From assembly GCA_001871415.1 (NCBI GenBank), contig MNWW01000030.1, positions 1 through 39,824 on the forward strand: a DNA stretch of 39,824 bases, in the 5' to 3' direction. Of the stretch, positions 24,069 through 32,434 are shown one piece after another (position 1 is the stretch's first letter; each line of letters starts with the position of its first letter). The notes below the pieces were generated by a model. The model saw only the letters and a program-made list of their open reading frames with translations, ran no database searches and was not told the origin of the DNA. The stretch comes from Candidatus Woesearchaeota archaeon CG1_02_57_44. Its GTDB lineage: Archaea; Nanobdellota; Nanobdellia; Woesearchaeales; CG1-02-57-44. The position numbers and the translations under genes were made by a program.

Positions 24069-25394
24069 TCACCAGCTCACCGTCCAGTTGTCCGCAGCAT
24101 CAGCCGCTACATAATATGCGCGACCAGGAGTCATGAGATTGAGCGTGTTGAGGAACGAGAGCCCTGCGGAGTCGTACCAATACCAGCTGCCGGCCGCATA
24201 CGACCACACATAATAGCGCTGCGATACACTGCCAAACGCGCTCGCCATGCCGACCGTGGCATTCGCGTTGTATCCGAGCAGTTGGTAGGATGTGGCGAGC
24301 GGGACTGTCACGGAGAGATTCGTGCCGTTCACGAGCAGGGTCTGCGCGTTGCTGTCATTGACATAGAGCCAGTACCCATAGCCGGGCTGCAATGCCGCGA
24401 GGGTCCCGCCGGAGCCAGGGATGAAGTACTGCCACGATCCATTATAGGCCCAGACATAAGAATAATTGCTCCCCAGGCTCGCGAATGCGTAGGAGGGAGT
24501 CATGTTGGTCAGGTTGAGCGGGATGCTCAGCGCGTTCCATCCCGGTTGCAGGGTCGTGGTGAAGGGCGTCAGATTCGCGCCCGCGTCCTGCACCTGCGCC
24601 TCGCTGCTGTTGGACACCGTGGCATTGCGCCAATCCCTCACCGTAACATCAGCACTCACGCCTGCGACGCTCACGTTGAACCAGCAGGAGTCATTGCCCT
24701 GCACGAGCGTCCATGACGTGGAGGTCACGGCATTGTTGTTGATCGCGCCCATGTCATTCTGCTGGCTCTTGAGATCTCCCGTGATGACGCATTCGCTGGA
24801 AGGGATGGACAGGTTGGCAGTCACCGCGCCCAGGTTGCCTCCTGCGGTGATGCTCGCGGTGACCGTGAATGCGCTTCCCAGTGCCTTCTGGCTGGAGGCG
24901 CTCAGCTCCAGGTTCTTGATGCTGATGACATTGACCTGCGCGCTTGCGGCGGTGGTGTCAGATGTCGTGTCCATGAGGATGGAGCTGAACTGGTGCACGC
25001 CAGAGGTCGTTGGTGTGATGCCGGTGAACGAAGCGGTCGTGGTCGCTCCTGCCGCAATGCTGCTCGAGAATCCTGATCCCGCAAAGCTGGCCGCATTCGC
25101 CCAGGAGCCGCTGGTATAGAGGCTGACTGAATTGAGCGTCTCGGTGCTCGAGCCGGTGTTCTGGATAGCTGCCTCGCAGGTCAGCGAGCCCTGGTTCTCC
25201 ACGGTGATGGTGCCGGACTCAGAGTTGCAGGTGAAGGTGGTGACCTGCAGGGCCGCACGCGCCGCCAGCGGGAGCAGCGAGAGGGCCAGGAGCGCCACTA
25301 TCATCATCCCCGCCGGCCGTGCTGCCACGCGCAGCCAAGCCTGTCTCCAGGCCTGTCGCCTGCCCGCCTTGCTGCGCATCTGCTCATGCATCAT
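24069..25394 (-). CDS. Secreted surface protein with GWN..SIPL module, 441 aa
   Basis: A 441-residue exported protein. The signal peptide is MMIVALLALSLLPLAARA, preceded by a long basic n-region. Residues about 49-175 form a beta-rich domain (TCNSESGTITVENQGSLTCEAAIQNTGSSTETL) resembling CARDB-like adhesion folds. A second domain follows with two cysteines (SSECVI, DSCWFNV). The last about 150 residues are the two-half module also found in the 517-aa protein: LQPGWNALSIPL...PGYGYWLYV and SYQLLGYN...PGRAYYVA. No membrane anchor is visible. The open frame begins at 25430, but I chose the ATG at 25394 because it overlaps the stop of the giant gene (ATGA), the same coupling used at the next junction. 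Confidence 0.86.
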   Translation of the reverse strand: MMHEQMRSKAGRRQAWRQAWLRVAARPAGMMIVALLALSLLPLAARAALQVTTFTCNSESGTITVENQGSLTCEAAIQNTGSSTETLNSVSLYTSGSWANAASFAGSGFSSSIAAGATTTASFTGITPTTSGVHQFSSILMDTTSDTTAASAQVNVISIKNLELSASSQKALGSAFTVTASITAGGNLGAVTANLSIPSSECVITGDLKSQQNDMGAINNNAVTSTSWTLVQGNDSCWFNVSVAGVSADVTVRDWRNATVSNSSEAQVQDAGANLTPFTTTLQPGWNALSIPLNLTNMTPSYAFASLGSNYSYVWAYNGSWQYFIPGSGGTLAALQPGYGYWLYVNDSNAQTLLVNGTNLSVTVPLATSYQLLGYNANATVGMASAFGSVSQRYYVWSYAAGSWYWYDSAGLSFLNTLNLMTPGRAYYVAADAADNWTVSW

Positions 25395-28300
25395 GGACCA
25401 CCCATGCTCGCGTTGAACCAGTTCTCCCATGACACGGCCAGCACGGTCGCCTGCGTCGCGTTCACCCAGGAAGACGCCATGGTGCCATTGATGCGGCCGC
25501 GATACCAGGACGCGGAGCCGCCCGTGTCAGCCAGCCCCTCTGTGGTGATAGCGTCCGCCCCGAGGCTGATGCTCTTGGCAGCGCCAAAGACCACTGCCTC
25601 GCGGAAGATAATCGCGTCCGCCTGCACGGGGAATGCCAGCGAGCTGTTGACGGTCAGGTTGATGGCCGTGTGGTTGAATGACGTGTCAGGATTGGTCACG
25701 TTGACCACACCTGCCGCCACGATATCTATCGGCACGAGAGAGACGTTCAGGAATGGCGCCTGCCCATCCACGGTGAAGCGCGCGCGCACCACGCTCATGT
25801 TCGTATAGGTCACATTGAGCTCCACGACACCCTGCGCTTCTACCTGAATCCTGAAGGTCCCGTTGCCATCAGCATTCACCATGGTATCGCGCCAGCTGAT
25901 GTTGCCGGCCATAGGATTGCCCTCGAGCCTCACCTCACCGGTCACGTTCACGGACTGCTGGCCCTGCCCGCCGGAGAGGTTGACCGTGAAGGTCACATTG
26001 GTGTAGGCCGACGGGTATTGCAGCGGCTGTGCGTCCTCGCCGCCGAGCCAGAGAACCGCCACGTGCGCGCCATCGGCCAATGAGGTCAGGTTGAAGGTGG
26101 CATTCATCACAGAGCTGTTGCGCACGGCCTGCGCGTCCACGCGCAGGAACACGGCGGAGACCAGCGTCAGGTTGCCCGTGGCATTGTAGATGAGGGTCAC
26201 ATTGTCCTGCCCGCTGAGGATCGCGCCCTCTGCGGGGTACGCGATGCTGATATTGGGCGGTGGCAGGACCGGGCCGGCGATGCTGACCGTGAAGCTCACA
26301 TTGCCGTACTGATCGACACCACCCAGCGGCGACCAGCCGCTGTCCGCGAGCCACGCATGCAGGACGTGCGCGCCCGGCGACGCGGTGAAGCTCTGGTTCC
26401 CGGACGCGTTCGTCGAGACATTCATCTGCTCATCGCTGTCCAGGCGGAGGATGACGCCTTGCGCCTGAGACGCATTGCCCGTCACGTTCCATACCGCGTT
26501 GACATCCACCGAAGAGATGCTCTGCCCCTCTGTCGGATAGCTTATCGAGATGTTGACCGGCGGCTGCGCTCCAGAACCCGCATCGCCCGACGCGTTCACG
26601 ACGAAGGTACGGTTGCGATACATCGGAAAGTCCGTGAACCTGACGCCATCCGGGTCCAGCAGCCATCCATGGATGACGTGCTCGCCGTCCGAGAGGCCGG
26701 TGAAGGTGTGGGCCTGCGTCACGTTCTCTTCGCTGAAATTGATCTCCTGCCCGGAGTCCATGCGCAAGGTCACCCCCGAGATGTTCTCGGCCGGGCCATC
26801 GCGATGGTAGCGGATGGTGACGGTGCTGTTCTGATAGGTCATGGGAGGGCCCTCCGGAGGCTCCTCGAACTGCAGCGAGAGCCCGCCGTCACCCATGGGA
26901 GGCATGGCGCCTCCACCCAGCAGGGTGCAGTTGCCTGTTGTGCCGATGACCTCGAAGGCGATGTTCCTCATCTGGAAGTTACGGTCCTTGTCCTCGCAGC
27001 GCACGGTCAAGGTCATGTTGTCATCACAGATCTCCGGCTGGCGGTGATGGAAGAACAGGGGGTTATCGTCCTGCGGCCAGAGCGGCTGGAAGCGATAGTA
27101 CGTCTGGTTCAGGTTCGTGATGAAGTATCCACACATCACCTTCTTGTCGGTGCTGACATTGATATCAAGACTGCCGTTGACCGGCAGGGACACCGTGCTG
27201 GCATTGAGCGGGAAATCGATGGTGACCACCGGCGGCGTGCGGTCCGTGGTACGGAAGTAGCCACGTATCGTGCCGCTGCCGCCTGTCGAAGCGTTGCGCA
27301 CGCTGAGACGCACGGCATACTCACCCTGCACCCACTGGCCATCAGGCACGATCACCAGATAGTCACCACTGCTCATGTTGGCATCCGCGCTGCCGGTTAT
27401 GGTCCAGCCGTACGCATCAGCATAGGAACGGCAGAAATCCTGGAAGCACGAAGGATCTGGCGCCGCTATCTGCACGCCGGTCACCTCGCCAGCCGCTTCC
27501 TGCCCATTGGCGTCAAAGAGCCAGACCTGCAGAGAAGCGTTCTCCGTGACACCCGGCTCATAGTAGCCCTGGAACTGGCTGTTGGCCGGGAACATGTTCC
27601 CCCAGTAGGACTGGCGGACCTGGAAGTTTATCCACTGGCTCGCCTCAAAGGTGCTTGTCGCATCATCCACTTCGCTGAACATGGTCTGCAGGCTGCTCCA
27701 TCCCTCAGGCCATCCCCCTGCCGGAGGGACAACGGTCACATTGGCCGTGTCCGTTATCTGGCAGTTGCCCTGCGCTGAGCAACCCTGCACATAGAACTGC
27801 ACATCGCCTATCCTGCTGTCATAGGACCAGATGCGGGAGAGATTGGCCTGGACCCCTGACTGAAGCATGATCTGATCCTGGGCGCTTGACAGCGCCACGG
27901 TGATAGAGACATTGCCGGCGGTCGTGACGCCGGGCGTATTGGTCTGCACATTGACAAGGGCGGACTGCACCTGAAAATTAAGCCACGCCTGCGAAGTATC
28001 GCCCGTGTCGTCATTGCGGATGATGATGGTGATATCATTGTTGCCAAGAGGCCACTTGCCGCCTGCCAGCGATGCGGGCGTGATGTTCACCTGCACCTTC
28101 GAGCCGTCGAAAACCCCCGCAGGGGTGAAATTCGTGATCAGGTCAGGCTGGCCCATGCCCCAGTTGTTGCGCTGCACGGCCTGGATGGAATAGTTGCCCA
28201 GCAGCACCGTGCCCGGACCGGCAGGGTCATTGATGGTGAGATTCCTCCCCACGATAGCGGTCCTTCCCACCTGCTCGAACATCCAGCCCATATTGACGCT

Positions 28301-31300
28301 GAAGGAGCGCACCTCAAAGAAGATACGTGCGCTGCTCGACTCTCCCTGTGCGTTCTGCAGGAGCACCTCTCCATCGTAAAAGCCAGTAGGCCAGCTTGAG
28401 CCATCATCCCGCGTGATGTTGATGACACGCGAGCCATTGATATCAGTCGCAGAGATATTGATGTCATCAGGATACGAGAACTCCTGCGGCGTGAAGGTGC
28501 TGGGGTCAAAGGAGTGCAGGCGCACCTCGGTGATGGTCGTATTGAGCAGCTGATCCTGAGGCACAAAGCCATAGGCCGGGCTCCTGCTGGTCGTCAGACG
28601 CAGGCGCAAGGGGTCGGCGGAGCGCAGCGACCAGGCGTCTGCTCCCGCGCTGTCCACGAGCTGGGCCGCGGAGAAGAAAGCCACGGCATTGAACCATCCA
28701 AAGCCGGTCTCTGTGCCGTTCAGGTCGAGCACCACGTCATAGAATCCCGAGTCCCATGCTCCGGCAGTGGGAACGATGGTCAGGACGTACTGGGACTTGT
28801 TGAAGCCTGTCCCCCAGAAGTCGCTGGAGGCATTGACGACTATAGGCGTCACGCTGTATGATGAGGGGTCCAGCTCCTGCGGAGGCCAGCTCGTGAAGTC
28901 CATTATCTTCCTGACACTGACGCGCACATCCCCGCCCAGCGATTGCTTGGACTGCCAATTCCCCGCGTTCTTGATGTCCACAAAGAGGGTCACATTATCC
29001 CGCAGGTTAAAGGAATCCTTCCATTGCCACTGCTGGGACTGGGCGCTGTACTCTGTCGGCATGGACGAGGCGAACCACTGGCGGATCTCGAACATGGCCT
29101 CGCCGTAATCAACGGTTCCTGAGGAGTCGTCGACGCCCTTGAGCACGGCCTTGTAGCTGCCCGATTTCCACTGCCCGTCGGTGAGACGCGCCGGGTCCAG
29201 CACCACGCTCCCCGAGCCGCTGCTGACCGACGATGAGGACAGCCCGGTGGTATTGTAGCCCGCGTCAACCGGCGCGGAGAGCCACTCCCCGGGACTGCCC
29301 AGATAGAGCACACGATCGATGGTCACGGTCCCGGACATGCCGCCGGAACTGCCGGACCACCATCCCTGGCCGGGCTGATACATCTGGATGCTCAGGTTCA
29401 CGGTGTCGTTGGCCTTGTTTATCCACCTGTTGGGCCATGACGCGAAGAAGAAATTGCGCGCCTCGAAGGTACCGTCACCCTTGGCCACCGTGCCGTCAGT
29501 GCCGGTGACCGTGATGTAGCCATGGTAGGATCCTCCTTCCCAATCAGCAAGGGGCTTTACCGTGCACTTATAGCCGCCATTGTTGTCCGCGGAAGTGCAG
29601 GTGCTCGCGGTGAGATTCAGCGGCGTATCCTTGCCGTTCTGCTCATTGACCACGCGATCGACCGTGATGGTGGCGTTGGTTATGGCCTGCTGGGCAGAGC
29701 TCTGCTCCTGACCATACGAGAGACAGCCACGGTCCTTCTTTCCGCGCATCCCTCCGCCCATAGGATCCCCAAAGCCCGCGCCGCCCCCCTCGGAGAAATC
29801 TTCCTTGCGCCCGCTGCCCGAGCTGTGCGTGGCCTGCGTCACCTTGAGCTGGAAGTAGACCGTGTCGGACGTGCGGAACTGCCAGACGAAATTCGGGTTC
29901 TGCCCCAGGCCATCGACAGCCGCCGCGCACAGCTCATAGGGAGCGTAGATGAAGGTCGCCTTGGCCTTTGCCGAGCGATTATTGACATAGATCTCCGCAG
30001 TGTACAGACCGCCCCTGAGCGGAGTGTTGAGCGCTATCATCTGCTTGCTGCCATTGAAAGCCCAGCTGACATTGATATCGGACGCGTTGAGCTGGGGCCA
30101 CGCGCGCAGCGTGATGTTCTGCGCTGCCCCATCCTCATAGGTCAGGCGCGAGAGCTGCGCGTCGGTGATGTTGATGGTGCCGGTGTTGTTCTTCGCGCTC
30201 ACTTTCAGGTAGACCAGGTCGGTCGCCCCGAACTGATCCTGCTGCTCGCCGTCCTTGTTCGCGCTGTACGCGGTGGCCGTCTGGTCGGTCACGGTGATGA
30301 CGCGCTCCTGCTGCTGGAGCTCCGAGGACCAGTTGACAGCCACGGCAAGCGTGTAAGCCCCTGTCTGGTTGGGCGCGGTCAGGTTGAATGTATAGCATCC
30401 CGCAGCCCCGCACGTCGCATCCCAATACGGGACAGCGCCAGCTTTGGTCGTGCCCAGCTTGTTCTTGAGCGTGATGTTGACATCGCGGGTCACATTGAGG
30501 TTCACTATCATCGAACCATTGGCCCGGTAGACCGGCGTCAGCTGGAATGAGAGATTAGCATCAGCGAACCCCCTGTAGTCCTGCAGGAAACCTGAGTTGC
30601 TCGACGCCTTGGCCAAGGTGAACGACCAGGTGCGCACACGGAACGATCCCTGCCTGCGCACGGTCTCAGTGCCATAGACATCCACATCAGCTGCGTACGC
30701 TCCTGAGCTCCAGTCAGAATCCACAGTGAACTGATAGCTGCCGATGTATGCATTGGAGCTGTTCAGGATGGTGGTAGAGATATTGGCCAGGACCCTGCCG
30801 TCCGGATTCCGGATAGTGCCATTGAAAAGATACGCCCCGGATGCAGGCGATGTGCCATTGTAGGTGACCGCGACCTCGACCTTCCCCGCATCACCCACCG
30901 TGAAGAGCCCCTTGAGGTTGGCGCCCGTGCTGTCCCTCAGCCGCACGGCCACGTCAAAAGGCACCACCTTGATGAAGGTGGACGCAAGGAAGCTGTTGGC
31001 CTCCAGACGATACGCACCTGATGTCGCCGGGGCATTGACAGTAACCGTGCAGTATCCGTCAGCATCGGTCAGCGCGCTCTGCGTCTGGGAGCAATTGGAG
31101 AAGGCGCCCAAGACGGTGTCCTGCAGGTTGCGCATGGTCGCGTTGATGGATATATTGGCCACACCCACTACTGCTGTGCCACTGTCGCGGAGCGCCTGGA
31201 TAGTGGCGGTTATCGGCTGGCCCCCATAGTAGGAGGCCTTGTCCGGCACCAGTCGTAGCTCATCCACCTGCACAGACTCCACGATGAACGACTGCTGGTT

Positions 31301-31708
31301 CTGCCAGCGCGTGCCATTGTCATTGTAGGTCGTGATGACCAGATAGGATCCTGCTGATGATGGAGCGATTATCGCGGGACTGTTGGGCGCGGAATCCGCG
31401 TCATAGGAGATGAAGATGCCCTGACTGGAGATATTGAGCGTGGTGAGCGATTGCGTCTCTCCGCCTGTCGTGCTCACATTGATGGTGACATTACCGCTGC
31501 TGACCGCGTCAGGCGCTGACGGCGGCTGACCGGGCGCTGATTGCGTGGCCTGATAGACCGCGCCGTACGCGACCATGGTCTCGCCCGGACCAAAGACGGT
31601 CTTGGTCAGCCCGGAGCGCAGGTAGATGATATTGTCAGCGCTGACAGCGCTCACGCAGCACAAGAACAGCACTGCCCATAGGCCCCACCGATTATGCTCC
31701 GACCTCAT
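25391..31708 (-). CDS. Giant secreted multi-repeat surface protein, about 2105 aa
   Basis: The largest gene in the window. A signal peptide (WGLWAVLFLCCVSAVSA) is followed by about twelve tandem beta-sandwich repeats of about 103-154 residues. Each is marked by a W/S-x-x-G-x-Y turn and a following F-x-V strand, for example DWEGGSYHGYITVTG, QWKSGSYKAVLKG, AWDSGFYDVVLDLNG, SWPTGFYDGEVLL and QWVQGEYAVRLSV. They resemble MG2/alpha-2-macroglobulin-like or Ig-like folds. Three further Ig-like repeats (about residues 1627-1906, each with NIS-type strands and a DGAHV/DGEHV turn) and a carboxypeptidase-regulatory-like domain (about 1920-1996) precede the C-terminus. N-glycosylation sequons are dense. 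No C-terminal anchor is seen. The frame reaches a GTG at 31759; I use the ATG at 31708, which gives a standard signal peptide about 38 nt after the predicted transcription start. Confidence 0.88.
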   Translation of the reverse strand: MRSEHNRWGLWAVLFLCCVSAVSADNIIYLRSGLTKTVFGPGETMVAYGAVYQATQSAPGQPPSAPDAVSSGNVTINVSTTGGETQSLTTLNISSQGIFISYDADSAPNSPAIIAPSSAGSYLVITTYNDNGTRWQNQQSFIVESVQVDELRLVPDKASYYGGQPITATIQALRDSGTAVVGVANISINATMRNLQDTVLGAFSNCSQTQSALTDADGYCTVTVNAPATSGAYRLEANSFLASTFIKVVPFDVAVRLRDSTGANLKGLFTVGDAGKVEVAVTYNGTSPASGAYLFNGTIRNPDGRVLANISTTILNSSNAYIGSYQFTVDSDWSSGAYAADVDVYGTETVRRQGSFRVRTWSFTLAKASSNSGFLQDYRGFADANLSFQLTPVYRANGSMIVNLNVTRDVNITLKNKLGTTKAGAVPYWDATCGAAGCYTFNLTAPNQTGAYTLAVAVNWSSELQQQERVITVTDQTATAYSANKDGEQQDQFGATDLVYLKVSAKNNTGTINITDAQLSRLTYEDGAAQNITLRAWPQLNASDINVSWAFNGSKQMIALNTPLRGGLYTAEIYVNNRSAKAKATFIYAPYELCAAAVDGLGQNPNFVWQFRTSDTVYFQLKVTQATHSSGSGRKEDFSEGGGAGFGDPMGGGMRGKKDRGCLSYGQEQSSAQQAITNATITVDRVVNEQNGKDTPLNLTASTCTSADNNGGYKCTVKPLADWEGGSYHGYITVTGTDGTVAKGDGTFEARNFFFASWPNRWINKANDTVNLSIQMYQPGQGWWSGSSGGMSGTVTIDRVLYLGSPGEWLSAPVDAGYNTTGLSSSSVSSGSGSVVLDPARLTDGQWKSGSYKAVLKGVDDSSGTVDYGEAMFEIRQWFASSMPTEYSAQSQQWQWKDSFNLRDNVTLFVDIKNAGNWQSKQSLGGDVRVSVRKIMDFTSWPPQELDPSSYSVTPIVVNASSDFWGTGFNKSQYVLTIVPTAGAWDSGFYDVVLDLNGTETGFGWFNAVAFFSAAQLVDSAGADAWSLRSADPLRLRLTTSRSPAYGFVPQDQLLNTTITEVRLHSFDPSTFTPQEFSYPDDINISATDINGSRVINITRDDGSSWPTGFYDGEVLLQNAQGESSSARIFFEVRSFSVNMGWMFEQVGRTAIVGRNLTINDPAGPGTVLLGNYSIQAVQRNNWGMGQPDLITNFTPAGVFDGSKVQVNITPASLAGGKWPLGNNDITIIIRNDDTGDTSQAWLNFQVQSALVNVQTNTPGVTTAGNVSITVALSSAQDQIMLQSGVQANLSRIWSYDSRIGDVQFYVQGCSAQGNCQITDTANVTVVPPAGGWPEGWSSLQTMFSEVDDATSTFEASQWINFQVRQSYWGNMFPANSQFQGYYEPGVTENASLQVWLFDANGQEAAGEVTGVQIAAPDPSCFQDFCRSYADAYGWTITGSADANMSSGDYLVIVPDGQWVQGEYAVRLSVRNASTGGSGTIRGYFRTTDRTPPVVTIDFPLNASTVSLPVNGSLDINVSTDKKVMCGYFITNLNQTYYRFQPLWPQDDNPLFFHHRQPEICDDNMTLTVRCEDKDRNFQMRNIAFEVIGTTGNCTLLGGGAMPPMGDGGLSLQFEEPPEGPPMTYQNSTVTIRYHRDGPAENISGVTLRMDSGQEINFSEENVTQAHTFTGLSDGEHVIHGWLLDPDGVRFTDFPMYRNRTFVVNASGDAGSGAQPPVNISISYPTEGQSISSVDVNAVWNVTGNASQAQGVILRLDSDEQMNVSTNASGNQSFTASPGAHVLHAWLADSGWSPLGGVDQYGNVSFTVSIAGPVLPPPNISIAYPAEGAILSGQDNVTLIYNATGNLTLVSAVFLRVDAQAVRNSSVMNATFNLTSLADGAHVAVLWLGGEDAQPLQYPSAYTNVTFTVNLSGGQGQQSVNVTGEVRLEGNPMAGNISWRDTMVNADGNGTFRIQVEAQGVVELNVTYTNMSVVRARFTVDGQAPFLNVSLVPIDIVAAGVVNVTNPDTSFNHTAINLTVNSSLAFPVQADAIIFREAVVFGAAKSISLGADAITTEGLADTGGSASWYRGRINGTMASSWVNATQATVLAVSWENWFNASMGGP

Positions 31709-31764
31709 GATGCGAATGGGCAGACCCTGCCCTACCAAAATCAGTACTCTATTCCGCACTTAGT

Positions 31765-31775
31765 GATATTTAAAG
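31765..31775 (-). promoter_or_regulatory. TATA box for the surface-protein operon
   Basis: CTTTAAATATC on the minus strand, about 60 nt upstream of the ATG at 31708. The predicted transcript start is near 31745, which excludes the GTG at 31759. Confidence 0.55.
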
Positions 31776-31935
31776 ATTTCGGTTATTCAAACACCGTCAA
31801 AATATTGTTTTACTGATGCTTATTGCTGTCTGGAAGGCATAGCATGCGCCAGACCATCCCCCCCAGCCCAGCGAAAGAACCCGTCTGGACAGCCACACCA
31901 CCAAAGCCAGTGCCCCGGGACACGCTAAACACGCT

Positions 31936-31946
31936 AAAAAAAGAGC
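31936..31946 (-). terminator. Oligo-T terminator after the Gly-Trp-tail protein gene
   Basis: On the minus strand the stop codon at 31947-31949 is followed within a few bases by a run of seven T residues, with another T-rich stretch overlapping the stop (CTTTTAGGCTCTTTTTTTAG). Oligo-T tracts terminate archaeal RNA polymerase, so this probably separates the gene from the surface operon. Confidence 0.55.
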
Positions 31947-32369
31947 CTAAAAGAGCCCCAGCACCTTGCCTCTCTTTTGCTGCGGGTATGTATCGCCCAT
32001 AGCCTTCTTGATGGTGGACTGATGCCATCCCTGCTCTATCAGATGGTCCACTATCTCCTGTGCAGGGTGCCCTGACGCCAGCGCCTTGCCGATCAGGACC
32101 TGCAGGCGCCTGACCGGCGCATCGACCTTGTGGCGCGCCATGTGCTTGTGGAAATCGTCCTTCCTGCGCGCTTTGGCATCACGCTCGGCCTCGCGGGATT
32201 CCCACTCAGGAGAAAGACGGAACAGACGCTCTGAGGTATCTATTTTCGGCGCGTTCTTCTGGCGCGCGAGCCAGTAGGCAGCGACGCCTGCCACGAGCGC
32301 GATGATGACCAAAACCACGAGAGGGAGCACAGGACTATTGTGGACGGGCTTGTTAATAAGGTTTGTCAT
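31947..32369 (-). CDS. Single-pass membrane protein with Gly-Trp helical module, 140 aa
   Basis: 140 residues: a short outside N-terminus (MTNLINKPVHNSPV), one membrane helix (LPLVVLVIIALVAGVAAYWLA), a charged linker (DTSERLFRLSPEWESREAERDAKARRK), then the module ALASGHPAQEIVDHLIEQGWHQSTIKKAM. The same L..G.....I..HL...GWH...I pattern closes the cytoplasmic tail of the 1645-aa surface protein. Similar short helical segments are common in DPANN and CPR membrane proteins, but their function is not known to me. The start at 32369 is preferred over the frame opening at 32420 because the latter lies before the likely transcription start. The TATA box at 32403-32412 may be shared with NMD3 on the other strand. 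Confidence 0.8.
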   Translation of the reverse strand: MTNLINKPVHNSPVLPLVVLVIIALVAGVAAYWLARQKNAPKIDTSERLFRLSPEWESREAERDAKARRKDDFHKHMARHKVDAPVRRLQVLIGKALASGHPAQEIVDHLIEQGWHQSTIKKAMGDTYPQQKRGKVLGLF

Positions 32370-32402
32370 ATATAAATGGGTCTGACGGGCAGGCCCACAA
32401 AG

Positions 32403-32412
32403 CTTTATATTG
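32403..32412. promoter_or_regulatory. Shared TATA element between NMD3 and the divergent membrane protein gene
   Basis: CTTTATATTG on the plus strand is centred 27 nt before the NMD3 ATG at 32435. On the minus strand it reads CAATATAAAG, about 38 nt before the ATG at 32369, so one near-palindromic box may drive both genes. Confidence 0.5.
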
Positions 32413-32434
32413 CCACCCACGCACGCGTATTACT

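Noticed and set aside
26357-27778. 473-codon plus-strand open frame antisense to the giant surface gene
   Set aside because: It is Arg/His-rich shadow sequence with no domain or promoter, lying wholly opposite a gene with strong protein features; long antisense frames are expected at this GC content.
31810-32028. 72-codon minus-strand frame between the surface operon and the Gly-Trp protein
   Set aside because: It overlaps the end of the 140-aa gene and its terminator in another frame and has no start signals.
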